This document shows positions 1 through 8,409 of a stretch of DNA of 64,000 bases, in pieces. A program made the translations under genes and the position numbers. Source of the DNA: Bacteroidota bacterium (lineage in GTDB: Bacteria; Bacteroidota; Bacteroidia; Chitinophagales; Chitinophagaceae); NCBI GenBank assembly GCA_013288945.1, contig JABDAZ010000002.1, positions 62,001 to 126,000 on the forward strand, written 5' to 3'. The notes beneath the pieces are model-generated. The model was not told the origin of the DNA. It made no database searches and worked only from the letters and a program-made list of their open reading frames with translations. How positions within the stretch are numbered: the stretch's first letter is position 1; the number at the start of each line of letters is the position of its first letter.

Positions 1-22
1 GGGATTAATATTTTAAAATCCC
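1..22 (-). terminator. possible terminator hairpin of the RND exporter gene
   Basis: An inverted repeat GGGATT / AATCCC with a ten-base A/T loop lies just past the stop codon of the minus-strand exporter gene. Sequence beyond the window edge is needed to see whether a T-run follows, so the call is weak. Confidence 0.25.
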
Positions 23-50
23 TTATTCGTGTCCCGCATCGTTTTTTATA

Positions 51-2393
51 TCAAGCATTTTGTTTTTTCTTTCCCAATGTTATTAATAAAGTTGGCAGGA
101 AAATAAGGTTGGTTAATGTGGCCATTATTAATGTAAGTGAAGTTAACCATCCCAATGCTTTTGTTCCGCCAAAGCCGCTGAAACAAAAAATTCCAAAGCC
201 TGCTATTAATACCAATGATGTATAAATAATACTAATTCCCGTTGTGTGAATGGTATTAATAACCGTTTGTTTTTGATCGGCTTTTCCGTTTGCAAGTTCT
301 TGTTTATAATTTACTAAAAACCGGATGGTGATATCAATTGCAATTCCAAGCGCAATGCTGAAAACCAATACGGTAGAAGGTTTCAGCGAAACGCCAACCC
401 AACCCATTACGCCTGCAGTTATTACCAACGGAATCATATTTGGTATTAATGAACACAGCAAAATGCGCAGCGATTTAAATAAATACAACATGCAAATTGC
501 TATTAAAATAAACGCATACAATATACTTTGCTGCAATCCTTTTATAATAAAATTGCTTCCTTCCAAATAAGTTACGCTGCTGCCGGTAAATACAATTTTA
601 TATTTTGATGAATCGAATAATTGGGCAGATTTTTTTTCAATATCATTTAATATTAATGGCAATTTAATAGTGCCAACATCCATCATATTTACACTAATGC
701 GTGTTTGTTGTTTGTTGCTGTCAATAAAAGAATTTACAAGTTTTAAAAAATTATTTTTCTTGTTGCTGCTGTCATTTGGTTTTGTATTTAAATAAGCAGC
801 AAGAAATGAAATATCAAATTGATTTGGCAAACCATAACTGGAACTGTCGCCCTCATAATAAGCCTGGCGCACAAACTTTAATCCTTCAACAATTGATAAT
901 GGTTTTGCAAGGTTTGGTTTTGCTTCAATATATTTTGAAAGCTGATCAATCTTATCAAAAGTTTGCAGTGGATTAATGCGCAAACCATTTTTTCTTTTGG
1001 TATCAATCACAATTTCCAACGGCATCACACCTCTGAAATTTGCTTCAAAAAATTTAAGATCTTTATACATGCGATCTGTCTTTGGCAAATCATCAACAAC
1101 AAACCCTTCTGATTTAATTTTTGTAATTCCAATCACTGAAATAACCAGCACAATTGCAGTAACTGCATACACTGTTTTTTGATGGTTTAAAGTCCATTTT
1201 TCCAATACATTTAAAACAGATGTAAGCCATTTGTTTTTTAAATAACGCGTATGTTTTTCTTTCGGATCTGGCAGGTAACTCAACACGCCGGGTATTAATA
1301 TAAACGATATAAAAAACAACATCATTATATTAATGCCAGCCACAACGCCAAACTCATTTAATATAGCACTCTTGGTTAATGCAAACACGCCAAACCCAAT
1401 AGCAGCGGTGATGTTACAGAATAAAGTAACAATGCCCATTTTGCGGATCATCTCATACAACGCTTTCGTTTTATCGCGCGTTTCATTGTATGATGTATGA
1501 AATTTATTTAAAAAATAAATACAATTTGGTATGCCGATTACAACAACAAGCGGCGGAATAACGCCTGATAATAATGTGATTTTATAACCAAATAAATCCA
1601 TCGTTCCGAGGCTCCAAATCACACCGATTAATACCACTGCAAGCGATAAAAACATCGTGCTAAAACTCCTGAAAAAAAGCAATAAAATAAGTGCAGATAA
1701 AAGAATAGAACTCACTAAAAACACTTTCATTTCATTGGCAATTTTCACCGCCATATTTGTGCGTATAAACGGAAGCCCGCTGTAATGCATCTCAATATTA
1801 TGTTTGCTGCCAAACTCATCTCCTGCATCATTAATAGCTTTTACAGTAATGGTTCTTCTTGCAGAAGCCATGATATCGCGATTTACATTTACTGCAATCA
1901 AATAAGTATTTGTTTGCGCGTTGTATAATAAGCCACGATAAAAAATCAAATTAAAAAAAACTTTTTTGCTGCTATCAGTTTCTTGCTGCGATAAATTTGC
2001 ATTGCGAAAAACAGGAACTGCCATTAATGTTTGTGAACTGTCTTCTTTAATTTTTTTTACAAGATTTACAGCATACGGAACGCTTAACACAGATTCAACG
2101 CCGGTAATTTTTTTAAGTTTATTATTAAGGGCAACGTAATCATTAAAAATATCCTGGTCAAAAAGTTTATCTGTTTGCACGCCGATTACGAGCAGGTTTC
2201 CATCTTCACCAAACGTTTTTTTGAAGTTTTGATAAGCAACATATTTTGGATTATCAATTGGCACTGCGCGAGCAAATTCATAACTCAATTGCACTTTGGA
2301 TGCATGGTAACCCATAAATGCAGTTGCCGCAATTAACAACGTTAATAATAACAACCGGAAGCGCAATACAAAACCAGCGATGTTTCCCCACAT
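51..2393 (-). CDS. RND superfamily exporter, MMPL/HAE3-type (12 TM)
   Basis: This 780-residue inner-membrane protein has the duplicated RND layout: one TM helix at residues 8-28, a large periplasmic loop to about 220, five helices to about 385, then the same pattern again with a helix near 405-425, a second loop and five helices to about 775. It is the short MMPL/HAE3 type rather than the 1000-residue AcrB type, and no membrane-fusion partner lies beside it. Related proteins export lipids, hopanoids or hydrophobic compounds; the substrate here cannot be told. It is divergent from recO, and an inverted heptamer repeat sits between the two. Confidence 0.85.
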   Translation of the reverse strand: MWGNIAGFVLRFRLLLLTLLIAATAFMGYHASKVQLSYEFARAVPIDNPKYVAYQNFKKTFGEDGNLLVIGVQTDKLFDQDIFNDYVALNNKLKKITGVESVLSVPYAVNLVKKIKEDSSQTLMAVPVFRNANLSQQETDSSKKVFFNLIFYRGLLYNAQTNTYLIAVNVNRDIMASARRTITVKAINDAGDEFGSKHNIEMHYSGLPFIRTNMAVKIANEMKVFLVSSILLSALILLLFFRSFSTMFLSLAVVLIGVIWSLGTMDLFGYKITLLSGVIPPLVVVIGIPNCIYFLNKFHTSYNETRDKTKALYEMIRKMGIVTLFCNITAAIGFGVFALTKSAILNEFGVVAGINIMMLFFISFILIPGVLSYLPDPKEKHTRYLKNKWLTSVLNVLEKWTLNHQKTVYAVTAIVLVISVIGITKIKSEGFVVDDLPKTDRMYKDLKFFEANFRGVMPLEIVIDTKRKNGLRINPLQTFDKIDQLSKYIEAKPNLAKPLSIVEGLKFVRQAYYEGDSSSYGLPNQFDISFLAAYLNTKPNDSSNKKNNFLKLVNSFIDSNKQQTRISVNMMDVGTIKLPLILNDIEKKSAQLFDSSKYKIVFTGSSVTYLEGSNFIIKGLQQSILYAFILIAICMLYLFKSLRILLCSLIPNMIPLVITAGVMGWVGVSLKPSTVLVFSIALGIAIDITIRFLVNYKQELANGKADQKQTVINTIHTTGISIIYTSLVLIAGFGIFCFSGFGGTKALGWLTSLTLIMATLTNLIFLPTLLITLGKKKQNA

Positions 2394-2425
2394 ATAATTG
2401 GTGTGTTTATTTTAGTATGTTTTTA

Positions 2426-2508
2426 GTTGATGGATTACAGATTACAGTTGACAGAAGTATAAAAATATTGTTCGTTCATATGTCAACGGTCAACTGGCAT
2501 CTTAACTC
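2426..2508. repeat. heptamer-phased inverted repeat (exporter/recO intergenic)
   Basis: The left arm (2426-2460) is a run of 7-mers: GTTGATG, GATTACA, GATTACA, GTTGACA, GAAGTAT. The right arm (2481-2508) reads on the other strand as GAGTTAA, GATGCCA, GTTGACC, GTTGACA. The two arms are inverted around a short spacer of about 20 bases. It is one of at least 14 such loci in this window. Confidence 0.75.
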
Positions 2509-2576
2509 ATTTTTCATATGCGCAAACTAATGCAAAGAAACTTATTTTAACTGGCTTTTCCAGCGCCGGCGGTTGC

Positions 2577-2584
2577 TAACTTTG
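2577..2584 (+). promoter_or_regulatory. Bacteroidota -7 promoter element of recO
   Basis: TAACTTTG matches the -7 consensus TAnnTTTG of the Bacteroidota housekeeping sigma factor, 36 bases before the recO start. No clear TTTG -33 box lies at the usual 19-21 base spacing. Confidence 0.5.
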
Positions 2585-2620
2585 AAGAGATTTTTGTTTT
2601 TGAATTGACGGAGAAATTTT

Positions 2621-3355
2621 ATGGTACACAAAACCAACGGGATAGTTTTGCGGAGTTTAAAATATGGTGAAACAAGTTTAATTGTTTCGTTATATACAGA
2701 ATTATTTGGTATTCAGTCGTACTTAATAAATGGTGTGCGCATTTCTTCAAAAAAAGGTTCGGGCAAAGCAAATCTCTTTCAACCCGCAGCCCTGCTGGAT
2801 TTGGTGGTTTATCACAACGAGCTGAAAAATTTGCAGCGATTAAAAGAATTTAAATGGGGCTACATCTACAAAAATCTTTTTTTTAATGTTACTAAAAATT
2901 TAGTTGCATTATTTATGGTTGAATTGCTGCAAAAATGTTTGCGCCAGCCGGAACCAAATTCAGATTTATTTCATTTTATTGAAGATGCTTTTATTTATTT
3001 GGATGAAAGCGAAGAAAGTGTTGTCGCAAATTATCCGTTATTTTTTACGTTGCACCTTACCAATTTTTTTGGTTTTCATATTTCTGATGAATATGATGAA
3101 ACCAACACTGTACTTGATTTGCAGCAGGGAATTTTTGTAAACGAGCAACCGGTCCATCCATATTTTTTAGACGGGCAATTTAGTTTTGCAACGTCACAAC
3201 TTTTAAAAGTGCGCCAGCCGCACGAACTCAATCAAATAAAATTAAACCAGGAAATGCGCCGCATTTTATTACAATCTTACCAAAATTTTTATGCCATGCA
3301 TATTCAAGATTTTGGCGCGATGAAAACGTTGCCGGTGTTGCAGGCAGTGTTGTAA
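2621..3355 (+). CDS. recO: DNA repair protein RecO
   Basis: This 244-residue protein begins with the typical RecO OB-fold N-terminus (MVHKTNGIVLRSLKYGETS) followed by an all-helical domain, and its length is normal for the family. RecO works with RecR, and in many bacteria RecF, to load RecA onto SSB-coated single-stranded DNA during gap repair. The central zinc-finger cysteines found in some RecO proteins are absent, which is common in this phylum. The gene is monocistronic: an inverted repeat lies upstream and a long palindrome separates it from the convergent amidohydrolase gene. Confidence 0.93.
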   Translation: MVHKTNGIVLRSLKYGETSLIVSLYTELFGIQSYLINGVRISSKKGSGKANLFQPAALLDLVVYHNELKNLQRLKEFKWGYIYKNLFFNVTKNLVALFMVELLQKCLRQPEPNSDLFHFIEDAFIYLDESEESVVANYPLFFTLHLTNFFGFHISDEYDETNTVLDLQQGIFVNEQPVHPYFLDGQFSFATSQLLKVRQPHELNQIKLNQEMRRILLQSYQNFYAMHIQDFGAMKTLPVLQAVL

Positions 3356-3381
3356 AGAACATCGAACAAGGTTAAAAAAAG

Positions 3382-3416
3382 AATCAAGGAGCAAGAGTCA
3401 AGAAACAAGATTTTAA
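3382..3416. repeat. one-armed heptamer array downstream of recO
   Basis: The 7-mers AATCAAG, GAGCAAG, AGTCAAG and AAACAAG follow one another in phase at 3382-3409. I found no matching inverted arm nearby, so this looks like a solo or decayed member of the heptamer family. Confidence 0.55.
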
Positions 3417-3440
3417 GAAAAAACAAGCGGCGTAAAAAAA

Positions 3441-3478
3441 TAAAATCATAAATGAATATTTATTCATTTATGATTTTA
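3441..3478. terminator. 38-bp perfect palindrome, probable bidirectional terminator
   Basis: An 18-bp stem (3441-3458 and 3461-3478) with a two-base loop lies between the convergent recO and amidohydrolase genes. It is A/T-rich, starts with A-runs and ends with T-runs on both strands, as expected of a terminator serving both genes. Confidence 0.65.
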
Positions 3479-3495
3479 TCACATTTCCACATTAG

Positions 3496-4725
3496 CTAAA
3501 GTATTCTTTTCGATGTTGAATGTGTTGTTAATTTTTTATCAACTATATTTTCAATCAACACAATTCCTGGTTGTTTTCCGTTTTCAAAACTGCCTGTTAA
3601 TGATTCCAACTGCAAAACCTGCGCGCCATTAATCGTTGCCCATTTTAATAATGTCGTTGTTTCAAGATTTGGAAACTGATGTTGCAAGGTTTTCAATTCT
3701 TCTAAAATATTTAATTGGTTGTTGGAAGCAAGGCTGTCTGTTCCCACAACAATTGAGCAATTGTTTTTTATTAATAAATCAACATCAGGCAGTGTTCCGG
3801 TAATGTATTCGTTTGCATTTGGGCATAGACAGAAATGCAAATTGGTTGATGATTGATGATCGTTGGCCGGATTTTTTTTATCGGCCATCTTCCATCCATC
3901 ATTAATCATCGTTTCAAAATCTTCTTCATTCGTAGTTACATTATGCACCAATATTAATGATTGGTTTTTTTTAAAGTAAGGCAAATAAATTTCAAGACTT
4001 CTTTTTTTTGTTGGTTGAAAAAAAGAAATATCAATACCGAGTAATTGGTATAATCTTAAAAAATCGCCGGTGCCTGACTGTAAAAATTCATTTTCTGCTT
4101 CGCTTTCCTGGTTGTGAATCGTTAATAAATGATTGCCGGGAAAATTTATTATCAGCTCAAATAATTTTTTTGAAACAGAATATGGCGCATGCGGCACAAT
4201 TGAATTTGATTCAATCGGCAAACTATATTGTTGCGCAAACTTTTTGAAAATTTCTACACTGCTCTCGAAACGCGCTGTGGCACTGGTTTCTACAAAACCA
4301 GTTGCTTCAATAAAATTGTGATAATATAAATTGCCTTGTTTTTTTTGCGCAAGTGTATCAGCCGTATTACAAATATCGCCAACGGCAACTATGCCGCTTT
4401 GCAACATTTTTTGTTCTGCGTCATTAATAGCTTCCTGTATAATTTCCGGTGAAAAATTTCTTTGTTTTATGACGGATAATAAAAAATCTATCATGCCTGT
4501 TTTTTCGGGAATTAAATTTTTCATGTGCGATAATTCAAGATGGCAATGGCAATTAATAAATCCGGGTGAAATTATTCCATCAAAAATTTCTAAGTTTTCA
4601 CCTGCATCTTTCACAGGTAAAATGTTTTCTACGGTTCCATCTTTTGTGGTTATTAATACAAAATTTTCATCCAGCATTTCATGCCCGGTAAATAAATGTG
4701 TTGCGTTAAATTTTCTGTAATCCAT
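3496..4725 (-). CDS. metal-dependent amidohydrolase (ATZ/TRZ-deaminase-like) with probable in-frame repeat insertion
   Basis: This 409-residue cytosolic protein has the amidohydrolase signatures in order: HCHLE (metal-binding HxH, about residue 60), VPHAPYSVS, TIHNQESEAE, LVHN, CLCPNAN and GTDSLASNN with the catalytic Asp. This is the ATZ/TRZ-SsnA-MtaD branch; aminodeoxyfutalosine deaminase of menaquinone synthesis is one possible role, unproven because no mqn gene is nearby. Between LVHN and CLCPNAN there are about 15-20 residues more than I expect, and this Lys/Asn/Ser-rich stretch is encoded by a heptamer repeat at 3844-3910. If active, the enzyme must tolerate that insertion. Confidence 0.8.
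   Translation of the reverse strand: MDYRKFNATHLFTGHEMLDENFVLITTKDGTVENILPVKDAGENLEIFDGIISPGFINCHCHLELSHMKNLIPEKTGMIDFLLSVIKQRNFSPEIIQEAINDAEQKMLQSGIVAVGDICNTADTLAQKKQGNLYYHNFIEATGFVETSATARFESSVEIFKKFAQQYSLPIESNSIVPHAPYSVSKKLFELIINFPGNHLLTIHNQESEAENEFLQSGTGDFLRLYQLLGIDISFFQPTKKRSLEIYLPYFKKNQSLILVHNVTTNEEDFETMINDGWKMADKKNPANDHQSSTNLHFCLCPNANEYITGTLPDVDLLIKNNCSIVVGTDSLASNNQLNILEELKTLQHQFPNLETTTLLKWATINGAQVLQLESLTGSFENGKQPGIVLIENIVDKKLTTHSTSKRIL
3844..3910. repeat. heptamer-phased inverted repeat inside the amidohydrolase gene
   Basis: The left arm (3844-3870) holds GTTGATG, ATTGATG, ATCGTTG and GCCGG; the right arm (3882-3910) is inverted and holds CGGCC, ATC-rich 7-mers and AATCATC. The spacer is mainly a T-run. 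The 11-mer GATCGTTGGCC (3858-3868) recurs exactly at 10189-10199 and, inverted, at 63170-63180. The host reading frame is kept. Confidence 0.7.
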
Positions 4726-4797
4726 GGTTGTAAAATTGATAAAAACAAAATCTAAAGCCCAAATTATATTTCACTATTAATATCTGTTTTGAATCGT

Positions 4798-4805
4798 TAA
4801 TTTTG
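4798..4805 (+). promoter_or_regulatory. Bacteroidota -7 promoter element of prfA
   Basis: TAATTTTG fits TAnnTTTG and lies 52 bases before the prfA start codon. No convincing -33 box is visible. Confidence 0.45.
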
Positions 4806-4857
4806 CAGACCGTAACCAATATAGATTTGGGTTTTATTCAATGGAATTTTTACAGTT

Positions 4858-5919
4858 ATGTTAGATAATTTAGAAGCTATAAAAGCAAAGTTTGAAGATT
4901 TAGGCGTGTCGCTGAGCAATCCGGAAATTGTAAGCGACAGGATAAAGTTCAGCGCGATGAGCAAGGAATACCGCAGCGTTGAGAAGATTGTGCAATCGTA
5001 TGATGCGTATAAAAAATTATTGGCTGATATTGATTTTTATAAAGAAGCATTAAACGGCGACGATGAAGAATTGCGTGAATTGGCAAAAGCCGAAGCGCCT
5101 GCGCTGGATGAAGAAAAAGAAAAGATGGAAGCATTCATCCGCCAATTATTAATACCAAAAGATCCGCAGGATGAAAAGAATGCGATATTGGAAATACGCG
5201 CCGGAACCGGCGGCGACGAAGCAAGTTTGTTTGCAGGAAGTTTGCTGCGCATGTATATAAAATATTGCGAACGCAAAGGTTGGAAAACAAGTATTTTAAG
5301 TGAAAGCGAAGGAACAGTTGGTGGTTATAAAGAAGTGCAATTGGAAGTTATTGGCGATGATGTTTATGGAACTTTAAAATTTGAAAGTGGCGTACACCGC
5401 GTGCAGCGCGTGCCTGATACAGAACAGAGCGGACGCGTGCATACAAGCGCAGCAACGGTTGCAGCCATGCCGGAAGCTGAAGAAGTGGATTTTGAATTGA
5501 AAGAAAGCGATGTAAAAATGGAAACAGCAAGAAGCGGCGGCGCCGGCGGACAAAATGTAAACAAAGTAGAAACAAAAGTTTTTTTAACGCATATACCAAC
5601 CGGTGTTGTTGTTGTTTGCCAAACAGAAAGAAGCCAGTTGGGCAACCGCGAAAAAGCAATGAATATGTTGCGCACAAAATTGTATGAAGAACAAGTGCGC
5701 AAACAGGAAGATGAAATTTCACGCCACAGAAAAAGTTTGGTAAGCACCGGAGATCGCAGTGCGAAAATAAGAACGTACAATTTTCCGCAGGGAAGGGTAA
5801 CTGATCATCGAATCGGATTAACAGTGTATAACCTGGATGATGTGCTTAATGGAAACATCCAGGAGTTTATTAATGCTTTGCAGTTTGCAGAAAATTCAGA
5901 AAAAATGGCTAACCAATAA
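4858..5919 (+). CDS. prfA: peptide chain release factor 1
   Basis: RF1 reads UAA and UAG in the ribosomal A site and triggers hydrolysis of peptidyl-tRNA. The 353-residue protein carries the GGQ catalytic motif at residues 230-232 ([11 protein letters not shown]) and a PxT codon-recognition tripeptide, PDT at 186-188, in place of the SPF of RF2, which settles RF1 versus RF2. The middle Asp differs from the common PAT or PVT. The gene stands alone: no prmC or hemA is adjacent, unlike the gammaproteobacterial arrangement. Confidence 0.97.
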   Translation: MLDNLEAIKAKFEDLGVSLSNPEIVSDRIKFSAMSKEYRSVEKIVQSYDAYKKLLADIDFYKEALNGDDEELRELAKAEAPALDEEKEKMEAFIRQLLIPKDPQDEKNAILEIRAGTGGDEASLFAGSLLRMYIKYCERKGWKTSILSESEGTVGGYKEVQLEVIGDDVYGTLKFESGVHRVQRVPDTEQSGRVHTSAATVAAMPEAEEVDFELKESDVKMETARSGGAGGQNVNKVETKVFLTHIPTGVVVVCQTERSQLGNREKAMNMLRTKLYEEQVRKQEDEISRHRKSLVSTGDRSAKIRTYNFPQGRVTDHRIGLTVYNLDDVLNGNIQEFINALQFAENSEKMANQ

Positions 5920-6063
5920 TTACGTAATCTGCATAATAATCATGTAAGATGTTTTGCCCAATTAATATTGCTTCAATCATAAACCATCAACTGTTTTAAA
6001 AAATAATCATTTCATCATTGCAATGTATTTATCAAAATCGTACATTGTACAAAACTTGTTCTT

Positions 6064-6552
6064 ATGTTAGAAAATCTTATCGATCTTATTAAACAACATG
6101 CAGGCAACGCAATCATTAATAACCCTGCAATTCCAAACAGCCAGAATGATGCAGCAGTTGCAGCAACTGGCAATTCAATAATCAGCAGTTTACAAAGTAT
6201 GATTACAAGTGGCGGCGGCCAGGAAGTTTTAAATTTGCTGCAAGGCAAAGGTGGCGATGTTGCAACCAATCCTGCAACGCAAAATATAACAACCAACGTG
6301 ATACAAAGCCTGATGAGTAAATTCGGGCTTGATCAAAATGCAGCGAATGGTATTGCGACAAGTGTAATTCCTAACGTGATACAAAGCCTTGTTCATAAAA
6401 CAAACGATCCAAATGACAGCAGTTTTGATTTGCAGGGAATAATCGGCCATCTTACCGGCGGCCAGGGTTTACAAGGAATTATTAGTAACCTGGAAGAGAG
6501 TGGTGGCGCGGGTATTATGGATAAAATAAAAGGAATGTTTGGCAATCATTAA
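6064..6552 (+). CDS. DUF937/YidB-like protein
   Basis: This 162-residue protein has no signal peptide or TM helix. It is rich in Asn, Gly and Ile/Leu and contains two similar helical units (residues about 55-90 and 95-140) in which 'NVIQSL' recurs, then ends with a short amphipathic helix. That pattern resembles the DUF937 family, whose function is unknown. The gene is monocistronic, starts at the first ATG and is followed by a strong terminator. Confidence 0.7.
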   Translation: MLENLIDLIKQHAGNAIINNPAIPNSQNDAAVAATGNSIISSLQSMITSGGGQEVLNLLQGKGGDVATNPATQNITTNVIQSLMSKFGLDQNAANGIATSVIPNVIQSLVHKTNDPNDSSFDLQGIIGHLTGGQGLQGIISNLEESGGAGIMDKIKGMFGNH

Positions 6553-6576
6553 TAAATGAAAAATAAATTTATTAAT

Positions 6577-6607
6577 AACGGTGCTTGCAAAAGCGCCGTT
6601 TTTTTAT
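6577..6607 (+). terminator. rho-independent terminator of the DUF937-like gene
   Basis: A ten-bp stem AACGGTGCTT / AAGCGCCGTT (one G-T pair) with a four-base loop is followed directly by seven T residues. Confidence 0.85.
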
Positions 6608-6782
6608 TTTCTTTAACGCACGAAGCTTAAACTTTTTCATAAGTTGCACGTCTTATTAATGAAGTTCTTTGCAGTTGATTTTTACAAGGATGAAACGCTA
6701 TAACATTTTTTTATGCATTGCTAATTAATTGTTATAGGATAAAAAAAACAATCCGGGTATATAAATTGCAACGTACATTTGG

Positions 6783-6799
6783 TATAGCAATTTGCTATA
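6783..6799. promoter_or_regulatory. 17-bp palindrome, possible activator site of the sigma-54 promoter
   Basis: TATAGCAA, one T, then TTGCTATA form a perfect inverted repeat centred about 73 bases before the inferred start of the small RNA. Enhancer-binding activators of sigma-54 usually bind dyads upstream of the promoter, so this is a reasonable candidate operator. Confidence 0.45.
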
Positions 6800-6836
6800 G
6801 TTCTTTAAAATTTTTTCTTAGTAGAGTGATATAATA

Positions 6837-6852
6837 TTGGCACCTGATTTGC
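6837..6852 (+). promoter_or_regulatory. sigma-54 (RpoN) promoter, -24/-12
   Basis: TTGGCAC, five bases, then TTGC matches the sigma-54 consensus TGGCAC-N5-TTGC, with exactly ten bases between the invariant GG and GC. It lies in a gene-free region and points at the terminator at 6941-6971. Transcription would start near 6864 and would need an enhancer-binding activator. Confidence 0.6.
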
Positions 6853-6863
6853 GTTATTAAGAA

Positions 6864-6971
6864 TATAATTAAACAAGTCTTTTCTATTTGACTCTCTAAA
6901 AAGCAGTCAATTTTCTCATAAGCAGTTAGTTTTGGTTACGGCCCCTGTTTCTACAGGGGCTTACTTTTTTT
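6864..6971 (+). ncRNA. candidate sigma-54-dependent small RNA, about 108 nt
   Basis: The stretch from the inferred start to the T-run contains no ATG and no plausible reading frame. It ends in a textbook intrinsic terminator: GCCCCTG (6941-6947), a six-base loop, CAGGGGC (6954-6960), then seven T residues at 6965-6971. The upstream gene already has its own terminator at 6577-6607, so this second one needs its own transcript. I do not recognise the RNA family. Promoter and terminator are seen; the RNA itself is inferred. Confidence 0.5.
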
Positions 6972-7084
6972 ATAGCCTTTCTATAAAATAATCAGTCTTC
7001 TTATTAGCTTAAATAATAATCTCACCAACAAAATTTTGTTAATTAATAAATGCGCTTGTAGAATTTCTACGCAACCTCAAAAAG
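6972..7084. other. A/T-rich spacer, nothing recognised
   Basis: Between the small-RNA terminator and the convergent vanZ-like gene I see only A/T-rich sequence with no reading frame. The block 6608-6782 before the palindrome is equally featureless apart from TTGTTATA near 6729, which resembles one half of the palindrome. Confidence 0.4.
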
Positions 7085-7501
7085 TTAATGTGTATCAATT
7101 TCCTCAACAAGATAAATGTTGGAAACGCCATATCCGATGCTCGCACCAATCATATCTGCAATAATATCTCCAAGAGAAAAATCCCTGAAAGGAATAAAAT
7201 ATTTTTGTACAAACTCCATAGAAATTCCTAAAGCAATTCCTGTTGTAAAAATCCAGAAGAATAAAACGAGGTTTTTATTGATAGAAAAATTTCTTGTACT
7301 AATATATAAACACCACAAAAAAACAAAGCCGCCAAATAAACTGATGTGAACAAACTTATCGAAGTTGGGAATTTTAAAATGCTTTTCATTCGGCAACATA
7401 TTTCCCGGAAGCATTAATAAGATTAAAATAATAATCGTCCACGCAACAGGAAAAAATAATTTACTGAAATATTTTTTTAAAAATTTTATACCTGTTTTCA
7501 T
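7085..7501 (-). CDS. VanZ-like membrane protein
   Basis: This small inner-membrane protein has four predicted TM helices and the VanZ-family features NFDKFVHISLFGG after helix 1, EFVQKYF, and RDFSLGDIIADMIGASIG before the last helix. VanZ confers low-level teicoplanin resistance in enterococci; chromosomal homologues are widespread and mostly uncharacterised. I start it at the ATG at 7501 (138 residues), because a longer frame reaching 7531 would read through a terminator hairpin. It lies downstream of the ECF sigma/anti-sigma operon and could be reached by read-through. Confidence 0.75.
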   Translation of the reverse strand: MKTGIKFLKKYFSKLFFPVAWTIIILILLMLPGNMLPNEKHFKIPNFDKFVHISLFGGFVFLWCLYISTRNFSINKNLVLFFWIFTTGIALGISMEFVQKYFIPFRDFSLGDIIADMIGASIGYGVSNIYLVEEIDTH

Positions 7502-7516
7502 TATTGTAAATGAAAT

Positions 7517-7546
7517 AAAAAAGTCCCACAATGCGGGACTTTTTTA
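7517..7546. terminator. terminator after the anti-sigma gene
   Basis: AAAAAAGTCCC and GGGACTTTTTT flank a seven-base loop. A-runs and T-runs on both sides make it potentially bidirectional. On the minus strand it separates the sigma/anti-sigma operon from the VanZ-like gene and sits just before the chosen VanZ start. Confidence 0.8.
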
Positions 7547-7570
7547 TTTATATTTTGAAAATATTTTTTA

Positions 7571-8404
7571 TCAGCTTGTTATTTTTCCTAAAACATACAA
7601 TGCTGTCATTGTAGGAGATTCGCTTCCACCGTGCTTTTCAAGCGTTACTGCAAAGGCTTGTGCTTTCGGAATATTTTTCATTTTTATAAATGACAAACCT
7701 TCTTTCACATCAAACACACCGGCATCTACAGGTTTGCCATCAACCAAAGCCCACAACTGGTATTGCTTATCAGAAGATGCTTGCGGCAAATTATTAACGA
7801 GCATATAAACATCTTTCGAACGCGTATCCCAATATACTGTTGCAAGGCTTGCCGGATTTGGGCTTGTTGCAACTGCAGGCATTTTTACAATAGCCATTTG
7901 CGGATCTTTAATCAGGTTTATTGCTGATTCATAGTCCTGCAATTTTGTTTGTAATGTTTGATTTGCAGAAGCCATTTGCGATTGGTTTGAAACCAACTGA
8001 TCATACTTCGCGCTGTATTCTTTATATTGATTAAAGAAATAAAAATTAAGTATTGTGCTGCCTAATAATAAAATTACGGATGCTACTGCTGCATAACGAA
8101 GCCAGCCCATAGTTATAACCGGCGCTTGCTCCATTGTATTAATAGAAGGCGTTGATGTATTTATTAATGGCTGATCAGGTTCATTTGCAATAGCGGCAAA
8201 AATTTTATCTTTTATATGTGCAGGCGGCGCAACGGCTTCATCCAGTGCTTGTTTTTCAAGCGCTGTTTCAAAAGCTTCTCTTGCAGCTTTTACTTCGGGA
8301 TGTAGCGAAGACATGCGTTCGAACTCTAGTTGTTCTTCCTGGCTTGCCAGTCCTAACACATAGCTTTCAACTATTCCACTCGATATGTATTCTTGCGTGT
8401 TCAC
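7571..8404 (-). CDS. anti-sigma factor, RskA-like
   Basis: This 277-residue protein has a cytoplasmic N-terminal anti-sigma domain (residues 1-90, with VESYVLGLASQEEQLEFE), a single TM helix near 108-128, a short coiled coil at about 130-165 and a C-terminal extracytoplasmic RskA domain (YQLWALVDGKPVDAGVF). It should hold the adjacent ECF sigma factor at the membrane until an envelope signal releases it. The start is five bases after the sigma gene's stop codon, so the pair is co-transcribed and probably translationally coupled. Confidence 0.88.
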   Translation of the reverse strand: MNTQEYISSGIVESYVLGLASQEEQLEFERMSSLHPEVKAAREAFETALEKQALDEAVAPPAHIKDKIFAAIANEPDQPLINTSTPSINTMEQAPVITMGWLRYAAVASVILLLGSTILNFYFFNQYKEYSAKYDQLVSNQSQMASANQTLQTKLQDYESAINLIKDPQMAIVKMPAVATSPNPASLATVYWDTRSKDVYMLVNNLPQASSDKQYQLWALVDGKPVDAGVFDVKEGLSFIKMKNIPKAQAFAVTLEKHGGSESPTMTALYVLGKITS

Positions 8405-8409
8405 TTTTT

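Noticed and set aside
1021-1182. small plus-strand frames inside the RND exporter gene
   Set aside because: They are complements of a well-supported membrane-protein gene.
2426-2508. CRISPR-like repeats
   Set aside because: The 7-mer runs are far too short and have no regular spacers; no cas gene is in the window.
7502-7531. longer start for the VanZ-like gene
   Set aside because: These codons lie on the terminator hairpin of the upstream operon.
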